NCBI RefSeq assembly: GCF_001597745.1
Contig: NZ_LUHJ01000072.1
Span: 179,041 to 243,040 of the forward strand
Source: Anabaena sp. 4-3
Lineage (GTDB): Bacteria; Cyanobacteriota; Cyanobacteriia; Cyanobacteriales; Nostocaceae
Direction of reading: 5' to 3'
DNA: 64,000 nucleotides
Shown here: piece by piece, positions 1 through 8,075 of the stretch
Numbering within the stretch: the stretch's first letter is position 1
Layout: every line of letters begins with the position of its first letter
Notes under the pieces: generated by a model
Told to the model about the DNA's origin: nothing
Seen by the model: only the letters and a program-made list of their open reading frames with translations
The model's database searches: none
Translations under genes and position numbers: made by a program

Positions 1-1536
1 GAAACTTCGCCCTACAGAGGGGTTGCAGGTGTAGGTGTAGCGTATATCTTGGCAGTGTGTCTAGCGCAGCAACTAGGCAATACTCAAGGCTTAATTCAGC
101 CAATGTTAGCACTATTCACCCTAGGAACGATAGCAGATTTAGCCCCCTTAACAGGTGTCAATCGTCGCTGGGTAAAACGCGGGTTAAAACTATTACCAAA
201 ATCCCAAGTCCCAGGAATTCAAGCCTTAATTCAAGTCGCAGGAGTACAAGCCAGGGGCGCAGAAAGTTCACCCAATCCCCAGTCCCCAGTCCCCAATCCC
301 CAGTCCCCAATCCCCAATGCCAAAACCCTCAAACCCGAAGACATAGGCTTTCGGCTTGGCCCCCGGATTAATGCTATCGGTAGAATTGGCGACCCGCAGA
401 CGGTGATAGAATTACTGACTACCGATGATATGGGAGTCGCATTGGCGCGAGCTATCGAGTGTGAACAGGCTAACATTCATCGCCAGCAAATGTGCGAACA
501 AATCGAACAAGAAGCCGTTACCCTTGTAGAGACGCAATTTATTAATTCTTTATCAGAAGACCGAGTATTAGTCATTATCCAACCGAATTGGCATCATGGT
601 GTAATCGGGATTGTTGCCTCCCGCTTAGTAGAACGTTACGGTGTACCTGTATTCATCGGTACTTACGAAAACGACACCCAAATCCGTGGATCAGCCAGAG
701 GAATTCCTGAATTTCACGTATTTGAGGCGTTAGAATATTGTCACGACTTGCTGGGTAAATTTGGCGGACACAAAGCGGCGGGGGGATTTTCCTTACCAGC
801 AGCCAATTTACAGGCGTTGCGATCGCGTTTATCTGAGTTCGCTAATCAATGTCTCGAACCGCAACACCTCAAGCCGTTACTGCAAATTGATGCTGAGGCT
901 AATTTTCATCAACTGCATCGAGAACTGTACCAACAGTTAGATAGTCTCCATCCCTGCGGTATTGATAACCCCGATCCAGTATTTTGGACACCTAACGTGA
1001 AAGTTGTCGAGCAGCGAATTGTTGGTAAAGGTCATATTAAACTTACCCTCAGCCAAAATATTCAGGGGCAAGAGTATAAAATTAAAGCGATCGCTTGGCG
1101 TTGGCGTGACTATTACCCCTTACCCTCGCCATTAGATATTGCCTACAAACTCCGAGAAAATCACTTTAACGGTAACACTACCCTAGAAATGGAGTTAGTC
1201 GGGGTGAGATTACCCAAGGATAATTCTATACAATCATCCCCATCAAGAAATACCCCGTATTTACAGCTATTTTATCAACCAAGCACGAAATTAAGAACCA
1301 GTTTCGAGTATAATCAACATCATTATACTTGCGGTATCTATCAACATGGTTCTCATCCCGAACTGAGAATTAAAAACTCTGAAGGTAAAGTCTTAGTGAT
1401 GCAACCAGGGAGTAAAATCGGTTTACTTGGTACTAACCGTCAAGACGCAAAGGAGATTGACCTATCTTTACCCCAGTATGACTGTATTATTCAAGCTGCG
1501 CTCACAGCTTTATCATCTGTAAGTCCTGAGTCTTGA
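1..1536 (+). CDS. recJ: Single-stranded-DNA exonuclease RecJ, 5'-truncated by the window edge
   Basis: The frame is open from base 1, so the start and the catalytic DHH domain lie outside the window; about 511 residues remain. RecJ is the 5'-3' ssDNA exonuclease of recombination and mismatch repair. The visible part holds the linker motif GPRINAIGRIGDP, then the DHHA1 domain with HGVIGIVASRLVERYG and the glycine-rich GKFGGHKAAGG near residue 255, followed by an OB-fold-like C-terminal region. Odd feature: residues about 91-107 are encoded by seven tandem heptanucleotides (bases 271-319) and give a Pro/Asn/Gln/Ser-rich insert between the two domains. The frame stays open through it. The next gene downstream is on the opposite strand. 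Confidence 0.93.
   Translation, partial: ETSPYRGVAGVGVAYILAVCLAQQLGNTQGLIQPMLALFTLGTIADLAPLTGVNRRWVKRGLKLLPKSQVPGIQALIQVAGVQARGAESSPNPQSPVPNPQSPIPNAKTLKPEDIGFRLGPRINAIGRIGDPQTVIELLTTDDMGVALARAIECEQANIHRQQMCEQIEQEAVTLVETQFINSLSEDRVLVIIQPNWHHGVIGIVASRLVERYGVPVFIGTYENDTQIRGSARGIPEFHVFEALEYCHDLLGKFGGHKAAGGFSLPAANLQALRSRLSEFANQCLEPQHLKPLLQIDAEANFHQLHRELYQQLDSLHPCGIDNPDPVFWTPNVKVVEQRIVGKGHIKLTLSQNIQGQEYKIKAIAWRWRDYYPLPSPLDIAYKLRENHFNGNTTLEMELVGVRLPKDNSIQSSPSRNTPYLQLFYQPSTKLRTSFEYNQHHYTCGIYQHGSHPELRIKNSEGKVLVMQPGSKIGLLGTNRQDAKEIDLSLPQYDCIIQAALTALSSVSPES
271..319 (+). repeat. Tandem heptanucleotide repeat inside recJ
   Basis: Seven contiguous units of CCCAATC or CCCAGTC (the last is CCCAATG). Three units make 21 bases, so the peptide repeats every seven residues as NPQSPVP. 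This is the short tandemly repeated repetitive (STRR) type usually found between genes in heterocystous cyanobacteria; here it is translated. Confidence 0.9.
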
Positions 1537-1583
1537 GTTTGAAATTGCCTAATCACTCATGACCCAGAACTCAGCAATTTTAA

Positions 1584-1706
1584 TTATAGGTTGCCGTTGC
1601 GGAATGCCAGGACAAAAATTACAGCCGGGCCAGCAATGACGATTAATGCAACAGAGGTTAGCTGGAAAACAACTTCCCAATTGATGTTAGCAATAGCGTC
1701 AAACAT
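1584..1706 (-). CDS. psb30: Photosystem II protein Psb30 (Ycf12)
   Basis: A 40-residue single-span thylakoid membrane protein at the periphery of photosystem II. The protein starts [20 protein letters not shown], continues with the hydrophobic stretch [16 protein letters not shown] and ends RNGNL. The QLT...LIV.AGP...GNL pattern is the Psb30/Ycf12 signature as I know it from cyanobacteria and plastids. A strong ribosome binding site, GGGAGGAAT, precedes the ATG by about eight bases. The gene stands alone, convergent with recJ and divergent from the next gene. It is short enough that automatic annotation often misses it. Confidence 0.9.
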   Translation of the reverse strand: MFDAIANINWEVVFQLTSVALIVIAGPAVIFVLAFRNGNL

Positions 1707-1832
1707 TGTTTTTGATTCCTCCCAATGGTCTTAAAAATTTAATTACTCAGTTGCAATATCCGCATTTAATCATATCTGGCGATCGCCAGTGACATTTAAT
1801 TTACTTAACAAAAGTATAGGAAAAAACATAAA

Positions 1833-2183
1833 ATGGCAAACTGGCAATGTGTCAAGCAATGTGGAGCGTGCTGTCATCTTGATCCGACAGACAGACCAGA
1901 ATTAGCAGATTATCTCACCCCTGAAGAATTAGAAATGTACCTGAGTATGGTAGGGGAAGATGGCTGGTGCATTAATTTCGACCATATTACAAGAGAATGC
2001 CGCATTTATGCCCAACGTCCCCGGTTTTGTCGGGTGGAAACTCAGACATTTGAGGATATGTATGGAATTGAACCAGAAGAACTGAATGATTTTGCTATTG
2101 ACTGCTGTCGTCAGCAGATAGAAGCAGTGTATGGCGATAGAAGTTTAGAAATGCTGCGTTTTGACAAAGCTGTGGGAATTTAA
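1833..2183 (+). CDS. YkgJ-type cysteine-cluster protein
   Basis: A 116-residue soluble protein. The N-terminal CVKQCGACC motif (residues 6-14), a middle Cys (GWCINF), ECRIYAQRPRFCR and a late DCCRQQ are the spaced cysteines of the YkgJ/CxxCxxCC family, which is thought to bind zinc or an iron-sulfur cluster. Its biochemical role is not established. The length fits the cyanobacterial members. An AGGAAA lies upstream of the ATG. The downstream exchanger pair is on the same strand after a 159-base gap, so co-transcription is possible but not shown. Confidence 0.8.
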   Translation: MANWQCVKQCGACCHLDPTDRPELADYLTPEELEMYLSMVGEDGWCINFDHITRECRIYAQRPRFCRVETQTFEDMYGIEPEELNDFAIDCCRQQIEAVYGDRSLEMLRFDKAVGI

Positions 2184-2342
2184 AGTTATGTGAAGTTGAT
2201 TTTAATCTGAAAGTCACTAACACGCCTTGATGGCAACTAATTTGATTATCCCCATGTTTCACGGAAAATAGTTGCAATTTATGACAACCATCTGAGAAAA
2301 TGAGAAGAATATGAAAATAATCTAGTAAAAAAACTACTGCCT

Positions 2343-2771
2343 GTGAAACTTGACTCTGCACCTGTTACCGTTTCTCGGATATCTACTTCTGACACCCAGC
2401 CAGAACTAACAGCCAGCAATGAATCTCTTGCAACTGCGATTCTTGAGCCTGTTGAGCCTGTAGCTAGTGCTGAAAGTCATCAAAAGCAGGACTCACCACT
2501 TGTGGTTTTCGGTACTACTTTTATAACTATTTTTCTCGCAGAAATAGGTGATAAGACCCAGTTATCCACGTTGTTAATGAGTGCAGAATCTCATTCACCG
2601 TGGATAGTATTTTTAGGTTCGGCGGCTGCTCTAATTACTACCAGCTTATTAGGTGTACTTTTAGGTAGTTGGATTTCTAAACAACTCAGTCCCAAAACCC
2701 TAGACAAATCAGCAGGGGTAATGTTGCTATTCATTGCCGTCATGTTGTTCTGGGATGTATTCCAGGGTTAG
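2343..2771 (+). CDS. Half-size UPF0016/GDT1 cation exchanger, first subunit
   Basis: A 142-residue membrane protein starting at GTG. The UPF0016/TMEM165/GDT1 family exports Mn2+ or Ca2+ and normally carries two copies of an E-x-G-D-(K/R)-(T/S) motif in one chain. Here only one copy is present, EIGDKTQL near residue 66, followed by two further hydrophobic segments. About 50 polar residues precede the first membrane span. The next gene, 36 bases downstream, carries the other half, so the two probably form a heteromer. I recall that Anabaena has such hemi manganese exchangers (Hmx1/Hmx2) where unicellular strains have one full-length Mnx; the assignment of this gene to one of those names is from memory. 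Confidence 0.82.
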   Translation: MKLDSAPVTVSRISTSDTQPELTASNESLATAILEPVEPVASAESHQKQDSPLVVFGTTFITIFLAEIGDKTQLSTLLMSAESHSPWIVFLGSAAALITTSLLGVLLGSWISKQLSPKTLDKSAGVMLLFIAVMLFWDVFQG

Positions 2772-2807
2772 GTAAGTTTTCACAATTTGGAATTTTGAAT
2801 TTTTATT

Positions 2808-3110
2808 ATGGATTGGCATCTTTTAGGACTGAGTTTTATTACAGTTTTCATTTCAGAATTAGGTGACAAAAGCCAGTTAGCGGCGATCGCACTTTCTGGT
2901 CGTGGTCAGTCAGTGCGTGCAGTCTTCTTTGGTAGTGCTGCTGCATTACTGTTAGCTAGTTTTCTCGGTGCATTAGCTGGGGGTGCAGTTGCAGAGGTAT
3001 TACCTACCCGGATATTAAAGGCGATCGCAGCTGTTGGTTTTGCTATCCTGGCTGTACGTCTGTTGTTTTTTAACAATGAAGAATCCTCCGAGTCCGAACC
3101 AACAGCTTAA
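2808..3110 (+). CDS. Half-size UPF0016/GDT1 cation exchanger, second subunit
   Basis: A 100-residue, almost wholly hydrophobic protein with three predicted spans and a single ELGDKSQLAAIAL motif at about residues 17-29. It is the partner of the preceding half-exchanger. Same strand, a 36-base gap and complementary motifs argue for an operon and a heterodimer that rebuilds the usual two-motif transporter. Likely role: moving Mn2+ (or Ca2+) out of the cytoplasm, into the thylakoid lumen or periplasm. A hairpin terminator follows 22 bases after the stop. Confidence 0.84.
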   Translation: MDWHLLGLSFITVFISELGDKSQLAAIALSGRGQSVRAVFFGSAAALLLASFLGALAGGAVAEVLPTRILKAIAAVGFAILAVRLLFFNNEESSESEPTA

Positions 3111-3132
3111 ATCTACAAGATAAACAAAACAA

Positions 3133-3167
3133 AACCCTGGTTTCTCCAAGAAACCGGGGTTATTTAT
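3133..3167 (+). terminator. Hairpin terminator after the exchanger pair
   Basis: Thirteen-base arms AACCCTGGTTTCT and AGAAACCGGGGTT (one mismatch) around a three-base loop, followed by TATTTATTT. It sits just downstream of the second exchanger gene. Confidence 0.75.
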
Positions 3168-3175
3168 TTGTGCTT

Positions 3176-3371
3176 AGGGAACACCAAAAAATAAATTATC
3201 TAAATCGACTATTGGTAGGGTGCGTCAGTATGAATATTTTCTTGGTGTAGTAGGGGCAGGTACACAAATACCTTAGTTGAGCAATCCAAGATATTTATAA
3301 ACCCGCCCCTACTAGGGGTTCTCGTACTGACGCACCCTACATTTTGGATATTTTTTGATCTGGATGTCCCT
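3176..3371. mobile_element. Family A miniature element, copy 1 (interrupted)
   Basis: A non-coding element with imperfect terminal inverted repeats (AGGGAACACC on the left, reverse complement of the right end AGGGACATCC) and strong subterminal arms GTAGGGTGCGTCAG and CTGACGCACCCTAC. Copies lie at 17641-17773, 45792-45889 and 62037-62171. This copy is about 60 bases longer because a second element is nested at 3248-3314. Confidence 0.85.
3248..3314. mobile_element. Family E hairpin element nested in family A copy 1
   Basis: Arms GTAGGGGC and GCCCCTAC bounded by TA on both sides. It interrupts the centre of a family A element; the other family A copies read straight across this point. A related copy lies at 47996-48057. 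Confidence 0.8.
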
Positions 3372-3531
3372 TATCTAAACAGTGTTGCTCTATAGGATTT
3401 TTATTTGATTTTCGCAAAAATTCAGTACAAGCAACCCAGAAATGAGAATCAAAGTAATTTGAGTAGCTTGCCATCAGGAAAATAAAAATAGTTATACAAT
3501 TTGGGTAATGTTGTTTTACAACCTTGCCAAT

Positions 3532-3666
3532 ATGGAACAATTAATAGTTAGAGTCGCTGATAAGGAAAAAGCAGAAATGCTAATGAAGATTCTTTCTGCT
3601 TTAGATTTCGTTAGCTCAGTAGAAGTAACCGCAGATAAAACGAATATAAATGATAAAGCGGGATGA
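3532..3666 (+). CDS. Small antitoxin-like protein, probable remnant of a toxin-antitoxin pair
   Basis: A 44-residue ORF starting MEQLIVRVADKEKAEMLMKI and ending with a short acidic tail. It resembles the small cyanobacterial proteins that precede toxin genes. Its TGA overlaps an ATG (ATGA at 3663), the coupling expected for a toxin, but that second frame (3663-3746) runs only 27 residues, MNIHPANLKNHFRGNLAKLF and onward, and stops inside the end of the next gene. I infer a decayed two-gene module. Family assignment is uncertain. Confidence 0.45.
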   Translation: MEQLIVRVADKEKAEMLMKILSALDFVSSVEVTADKTNINDKAG

Positions 3667-3742
3667 ATATCCACCCCGCTAACTTAAAAAATCACTTTCG
3701 AGGAAACCTAGCCAAGCTTTTTGGGGTTTTTACCTGTCCCAC

Positions 3743-4249
3743 TTAATAATGACTGGCTTCAACTTCTTGCTTCCAGCAACGCATAAACAAAGTACCACCA
3801 GCTAATAACTTAATTACCTCTAGGAAGAAATAACCACCGTGCAGTAGATTCATTTGTGGGGGAATTGTCGATACTGTGTCAAATAAATTGAGATGAATTC
3901 CCGCCGCACACATTTGCGGTGTTAATAAATAGGTGTCAAAAAAAGCGATCGCTAACAGTGTCACACCCAAAACAACACAGCTAATGTTCCACTGCTCATG
4001 AGTTTTGTTCCACACCAGTACACCAGTCAATACTATAGCCGCAAATAACAACTCTAGGCGATTAAACACCCAAAAAATTACATAACCTGCGGTAGCGAAA
4101 TCCGCTTGTTTCATCATGCCAGATAGGTAAAGACTAGGCATAACTACCCAATCTAACAATAGACTAGCACTGAGCCAAAAAGCCAGCGCAAATAAGACCG
4201 CAGCTTGCCAACTTGGCCGCTTGTATTCCAGTTTAGAAATAGTATCCAT
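3743..4249 (-). CDS. Four-span membrane protein, DUF4149-like
   Basis: An integral membrane protein of 168 residues from the ATG at 4249 (an in-frame upstream start at 4306 would add 19 residues with no better ribosome site). Four hydrophobic segments are visible, with WLSASLLLDWVVMPSLY in the first and RLELLFAAIVLTGVLVW in the second; the charged NRLELLF and TPQM positions resemble DUF4149/TMEM205-like proteins. Function unknown. Its end overlaps the toxin-remnant frame by four bases on the opposite strand. Confidence 0.65.
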   Translation of the reverse strand: MDTISKLEYKRPSWQAAVLFALAFWLSASLLLDWVVMPSLYLSGMMKQADFATAGYVIFWVFNRLELLFAAIVLTGVLVWNKTHEQWNISCVVLGVTLLAIAFFDTYLLTPQMCAAGIHLNLFDTVSTIPPQMNLLHGGYFFLEVIKLLAGGTLFMRCWKQEVEASHY

Positions 4250-4460
4250 AAGAATAATTGCCTGTGTTATATCTTTAGTTTGTATCTTTAATAGTAAACT
4301 TGACAACAGTTATCAATTATCTTTAACAAAGTATAGGTAGCTTTATGTAAGCATCGTGATTTTTGCTATGTATTAATAACAAATATTAAATTTGTTGGAA
4401 AATCTTTAACTAATAGTCAAAAGTGTAATTGTTGTCTAGTAGATTTATATAAATCAAGCT

Positions 4461-5039
4461 ATGCGCCTTGCTGTTGTTTTGGGTAGAGCGATCGCCACCA
4501 CAGCAATCATCGCTGGATACATCCCTCAGCCAAGTCAAGCCATTCAATTACAAGATGGCACAGTTTATTTTGCTCAACCGCCACGTTTAGTCGCAGCTAC
4601 CACCACTTATAATGAAGTCTATGCTTGGGGTGCAAAATATTATTTTACAATCAGCGTCCCAGAAAACGCTGGCGAACCATTACAAAAGATTACAATTAAC
4701 CAGCGTGAGGGAGTAGACCATATTCATTTTGACCTGAAAAATAGCTTTGCCTTTGTTGGGACACGGGCAAACAAAGGAGAGAAAATCAAACTAAAAGATG
4801 TCACTAGCGACAGGAACACCAGAACTGTTGCCATCAACTTTGAACCACCAATATCGCCAGGAAAAACCATCACCATAGGTTTAAAACCCTGGCGCAACCC
4901 AGCCGTTGCGGGTGTGTACTTATTTGGCGTGACAGCTGTTCCTTTGGGAGAGAAAACCCACAATCAATTTTTGGGTTTTGGCAGATTGCATTTTTATCAA
5001 AATAGAAGTAATTATTTTCCGTTTCTGTATGGCTGGTAA
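4461..5039 (+). CDS. DUF2808 secreted protein
   Basis: A 192-residue protein with an N-terminal signal sequence (MRLAVVLGRAIATTAIIAGY, likely cleaved after PSQA) and a beta-rich body. The blocks AGEPLQKITINQREG, FVGTR and PGKTITIGLKPWRNP, followed by GVYLFGVTAVP, match the DUF2808 family, which is common and often duplicated in cyanobacteria. It is probably periplasmic or outer-membrane associated; its role is not known. It is convergent with the cyclase gene, with only 26 bases between the stops. Confidence 0.8.
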   Translation: MRLAVVLGRAIATTAIIAGYIPQPSQAIQLQDGTVYFAQPPRLVAATTTYNEVYAWGAKYYFTISVPENAGEPLQKITINQREGVDHIHFDLKNSFAFVGTRANKGEKIKLKDVTSDRNTRTVAINFEPPISPGKTITIGLKPWRNPAVAGVYLFGVTAVPLGEKTHNQFLGFGRLHFYQNRSNYFPFLYGW

Positions 5040-5065
5040 TTGCCGAATTAGTCTCACCCCAATAC

Positions 5066-7657
5066 TTATTTTTCCTGAAAAGTCCAAACACCCTCATCCC
5101 ATTCAGAAGGGGTTGGGGGTGACTGTAACCAATGCTGACAACGCAGCAGGTGAAGAATAGCAGCTTTATCATCCTTATCCACGGCGAGAACTTGGGCAAA
5201 TTCTGCCCTAGCTCTACTAAACTGTTTTTGCAGATAATACTGACGACCTTTGTGATAATGCTCAATTACTTCCATTTTGTCACTATTAATAGAGTCGGAA
5301 CGTAAACCCACTAATTCGTAGATAGATACTGGCTCACTCCTACCTTTGACGCGAATGTAGTCTAGTTCTCGCGCCCAAACATTGTTTTGACAAAGTTTGT
5401 AAGTGTTATCACTAATAATAATGTCGCAACCGTACTGCTTACTGATGCTTTCGAGTCGAGAGCCGAGATTTACACCATCACCAATAGCAGTAAATTCCAT
5501 GCGTTTACTAGAGCCGATATTCCCACTAATCACGGTATCAGAATTAATGCCGATACCAATATTGATTTTTTGTTTATGAGCAGCTTGACGACGGTTGTTA
5601 AATTCTCTTAAGCGATGGCGCATTTCTACGGCTGTTTGTACCGCCATCCAAGCGTGGTCTGCTAGGGGGAGAGGCGAACCAAACACCGCCATAATTGCAT
5701 CACCGATGTATTTATCCAGAGTTCCTTTGTGTTTGAAAACCGCATCTACCATTGACTCAAAATAGTCGTTGAGCATACTGACCACTTCTTCCGCTTCCAG
5801 ATTTTCTGTCAAAGTGGTGTAGCCACGAATATCGGAAAATAATATCGATACTTCCTTGCGATCGCCTCCCAGTTTAGCATCATCCAATTTCAGCAATTCT
5901 TCCGCTAACTCTTGAGTCATGTAGCGGTACATGGTACTTTTGAGCCGTTTTTCGTCGCTGATATCTTCCATCACCACCAGCGCACCACGCACTCGCTGCA
6001 CGTCACTAGCATCAGCAATGGAATTGATTGATAAATTAATACTATGCTGTTCCTTTTCTGGGTCAGCACCTAAAAGGGTACGGTCTGGGTAATATTGCTG
6101 ACGGTGTTTGGGGTCTTGTCCCTGTAAAGCTTCTGCACACCACTGACTAAAGTTACCTTCTTTGATGGCGATCGCTTCATTAATGAGTTTACCTTCCAAA
6201 CGGTCTTCATCTGCCATCCCCAACAAACGTTTAGCACTTTCATTGGCTGCAATAATTGTCCCCGTCTGGTCTGTGGAAATCACACCATTAGAAAGACTGC
6301 GTAAAATATCCCTTTGCAATTGCTCTTGTTGCTTGACTGTGGCAAACAACTTAGCATTTTGTAATGCTACTCCCGCTTGAATATTAAAAGCTTCCATGAA
6401 TTCTTCATCATTGCGGTCAAAACTCGCTTGAAAGCATTCAGGAGCTTCCGGCCAGTCAACTGGATTATAAGGACAAATATCCCCGGATTTCTTTTTATTT
6501 ACCAATTGGGTGACACCGATTAACTCTTGATCAGCGTTAAAGACTGGCATACACAATAAACTACAGGTACGGTAGCCATTTTGCTGGTCAAGTTGTCTAG
6601 CGGTTTCCGAGTCAGGATGGTTGTACAAATCAAAGGGAATATTCAGTTTTTGACCAGATGCGGCGACTTTTCCCGCAAACCCCTTACCAATGGGAACTCG
6701 TAACTCCTTAGTCGAACCATCATCTTGAGTAATTTTAGTCCAAAGTTCCTGGCGATCGCTGTCTATTAACCACAGGGTACTACGGTCAGCGTTCATCAGT
6801 TCCTTAGCTTCATCCATCACCCGTTTCAGGGTATCTTCCAAGTCTAAACTGCTTTGACTTAAAGACTTAATCGCCTTCATCATCGCAGCTGCGGCTCTTT
6901 GTTTTTGAGTTGCTATGTAAAAAGAGCGGGAAGATTCTAAAATCAGACGAATCGAAGGCGCAAATTCCTGAAATAATTCTTCATCAGCATGAGTAAAGCC
7001 GATAGTATCAATACGTTCTGCTAAAGGCGCATCAGGATTGTATACAGATTTTAATTTATTCAGTAATTGTACTACTGCTACTAATTGCCCTTGTTGATTG
7101 AGTAGCGGTAAAGCCAGCATCGTGTAGGTACGATAGCCGGTAGTTTTTTCTTTTTCTTGAGCAAATTTAGAACGGGGATCACTATAAAAATCAAACGGAA
7201 TATTGATGACTTGCTTGAAAGTAGCGACTTCCCCAGCGATTCCCTTATCGGCGGGAATGCGAATTTCCAGAGAGCGATCGCCCTCTCCTTCTGCTACTAT
7301 TGACCATAGTTCCTGCTTTTCTTCATCTAATAAGAATATCGTTGTCCGATCTGCGCCCAACAATTCCCCAGTTTTTAAGGTAATTGAGTGCAACATTTCT
7401 TGCAAGATTTTCTCAAACCCCTGAGAATCCAGCATGGCTAGGGTTTGATGCACAATCTGTAGTTTCTGCTCAACTCCTGTCACAACTTGTTTAAAACTCT
7501 CTTGAGTCAGGGGAGCCAGAAAGGTAGAAATCGTACCTTGCCTGTGAACTAAAGCTTCCACTGAAGAAGAATGTACTGGCAAATCTTGATTTTCGTGGTT
7601 GTGAACACCGATAATCAAATCAGACTTCTCCCCAAAACTACGCTGTTGCGCTGACAT
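5066..7657 (-). CDS. cyaB2: CyaB-type adenylate cyclase (GAF-GAF-PAS-class III catalytic domain)
   Basis: An 863-residue soluble signalling enzyme that makes cAMP from ATP. Domain order: GAF-A about residues 75-225, GAF-B about 255-425, PAS about 445-565, class III cyclase about 595-780, then a short helical TPR-like tail. Both GAFs keep the NKxnFx3DE motif of cyclic-nucleotide-binding GAF domains (NKLK...FTHADE and NKKK...FDRNDE). The catalytic domain has the metal-binding FSDIRGYTTL, the purine lysine and second metal Asp in LDKYIGDAIMAVFG, and FTAIGDGVNLGSRLE with the adenine-specifying Thr. In Anabaena CyaB1/CyaB2 the tandem GAFs bind cAMP and activate the enzyme. The tandem-GAF sequence recalls CyaB2; the choice between B1 and B2 is from memory. 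The last residues (SPPTPSEWDEG) read like translated intergenic repeat. Confidence 0.9.
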   Translation of the reverse strand: MSAQQRSFGEKSDLIIGVHNHENQDLPVHSSSVEALVHRQGTISTFLAPLTQESFKQVVTGVEQKLQIVHQTLAMLDSQGFEKILQEMLHSITLKTGELLGADRTTIFLLDEEKQELWSIVAEGEGDRSLEIRIPADKGIAGEVATFKQVINIPFDFYSDPRSKFAQEKEKTTGYRTYTMLALPLLNQQGQLVAVVQLLNKLKSVYNPDAPLAERIDTIGFTHADEELFQEFAPSIRLILESSRSFYIATQKQRAAAAMMKAIKSLSQSSLDLEDTLKRVMDEAKELMNADRSTLWLIDSDRQELWTKITQDDGSTKELRVPIGKGFAGKVAASGQKLNIPFDLYNHPDSETARQLDQQNGYRTCSLLCMPVFNADQELIGVTQLVNKKKSGDICPYNPVDWPEAPECFQASFDRNDEEFMEAFNIQAGVALQNAKLFATVKQQEQLQRDILRSLSNGVISTDQTGTIIAANESAKRLLGMADEDRLEGKLINEAIAIKEGNFSQWCAEALQGQDPKHRQQYYPDRTLLGADPEKEQHSINLSINSIADASDVQRVRGALVVMEDISDEKRLKSTMYRYMTQELAEELLKLDDAKLGGDRKEVSILFSDIRGYTTLTENLEAEEVVSMLNDYFESMVDAVFKHKGTLDKYIGDAIMAVFGSPLPLADHAWMAVQTAVEMRHRLREFNNRRQAAHKQKINIGIGINSDTVISGNIGSSKRMEFTAIGDGVNLGSRLESISKQYGCDIIISDNTYKLCQNNVWARELDYIRVKGRSEPVSIYELVGLRSDSINSDKMEVIEHYHKGRQYYLQKQFSRARAEFAQVLAVDKDDKAAILHLLRCQHWLQSPPTPSEWDEGVWTFQEK

Positions 7658-7825
7658 AGTGAATTGTTGATATAGCGGAATAAGATTTTAGAAATTTATC
7701 TTTTGTGTTGCTGGAGGCAAAAAGCCCAAGACATTACCCACAGTTTAATCTGTTGTGAGGTTAACGTCATCCTCTTCTAATCATTGTTTAAGCTCGTCTC
7801 TCAAATTGTTTACTCAACACCAAAT

Positions 7826-7855
7826 CACTCACAGCTAATCAAACAGCCGTGAGTG
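7826..7855. repeat. Inverted repeat in the cyclase/Rieske divergent spacer
   Basis: Ten-base arms CACTCACAGC and GCCGTGAGTG (one mismatch) around ten bases, about 170 bases upstream of the cyclase ATG and 220 upstream of the Rieske gene. The rest of the 418-base spacer shows no gene. The repeat could be an operator or a transcript hairpin; nothing decides this. Confidence 0.5.
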
Positions 7856-8075
7856 AAGAGAAGCGATCGCTTTATTTGTATACTATTCCCTTGAGCTATC
7901 ACGGAGTTAACTGCATCGGCTTGTGGAAATATTACGTATATCATTCCCTAGAATTCCTGTAAACTAACAACTCTCTTAGCTAATTTCCCTTGGTGGCAGA
8001 AACCGATAAAACCATCAGTTTATGAAATCATTTAGATAATAGACTTCATCCTTGTAATTAACAACAGAGGTATTA

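Noticed and set aside
3248-3314. Treating the long family A copy as a different repeat family
   Set aside because: Both outer halves match the other copies; the extra length is explained by a nested element that also occurs alone at 47996-48057.
4870-5265. 131-codon minus-strand ORF spanning the junction of the DUF2808 gene and the cyclase gene
   Set aside because: It overlaps the ends of two well-supported convergent genes in another frame and encodes no recognisable sequence.
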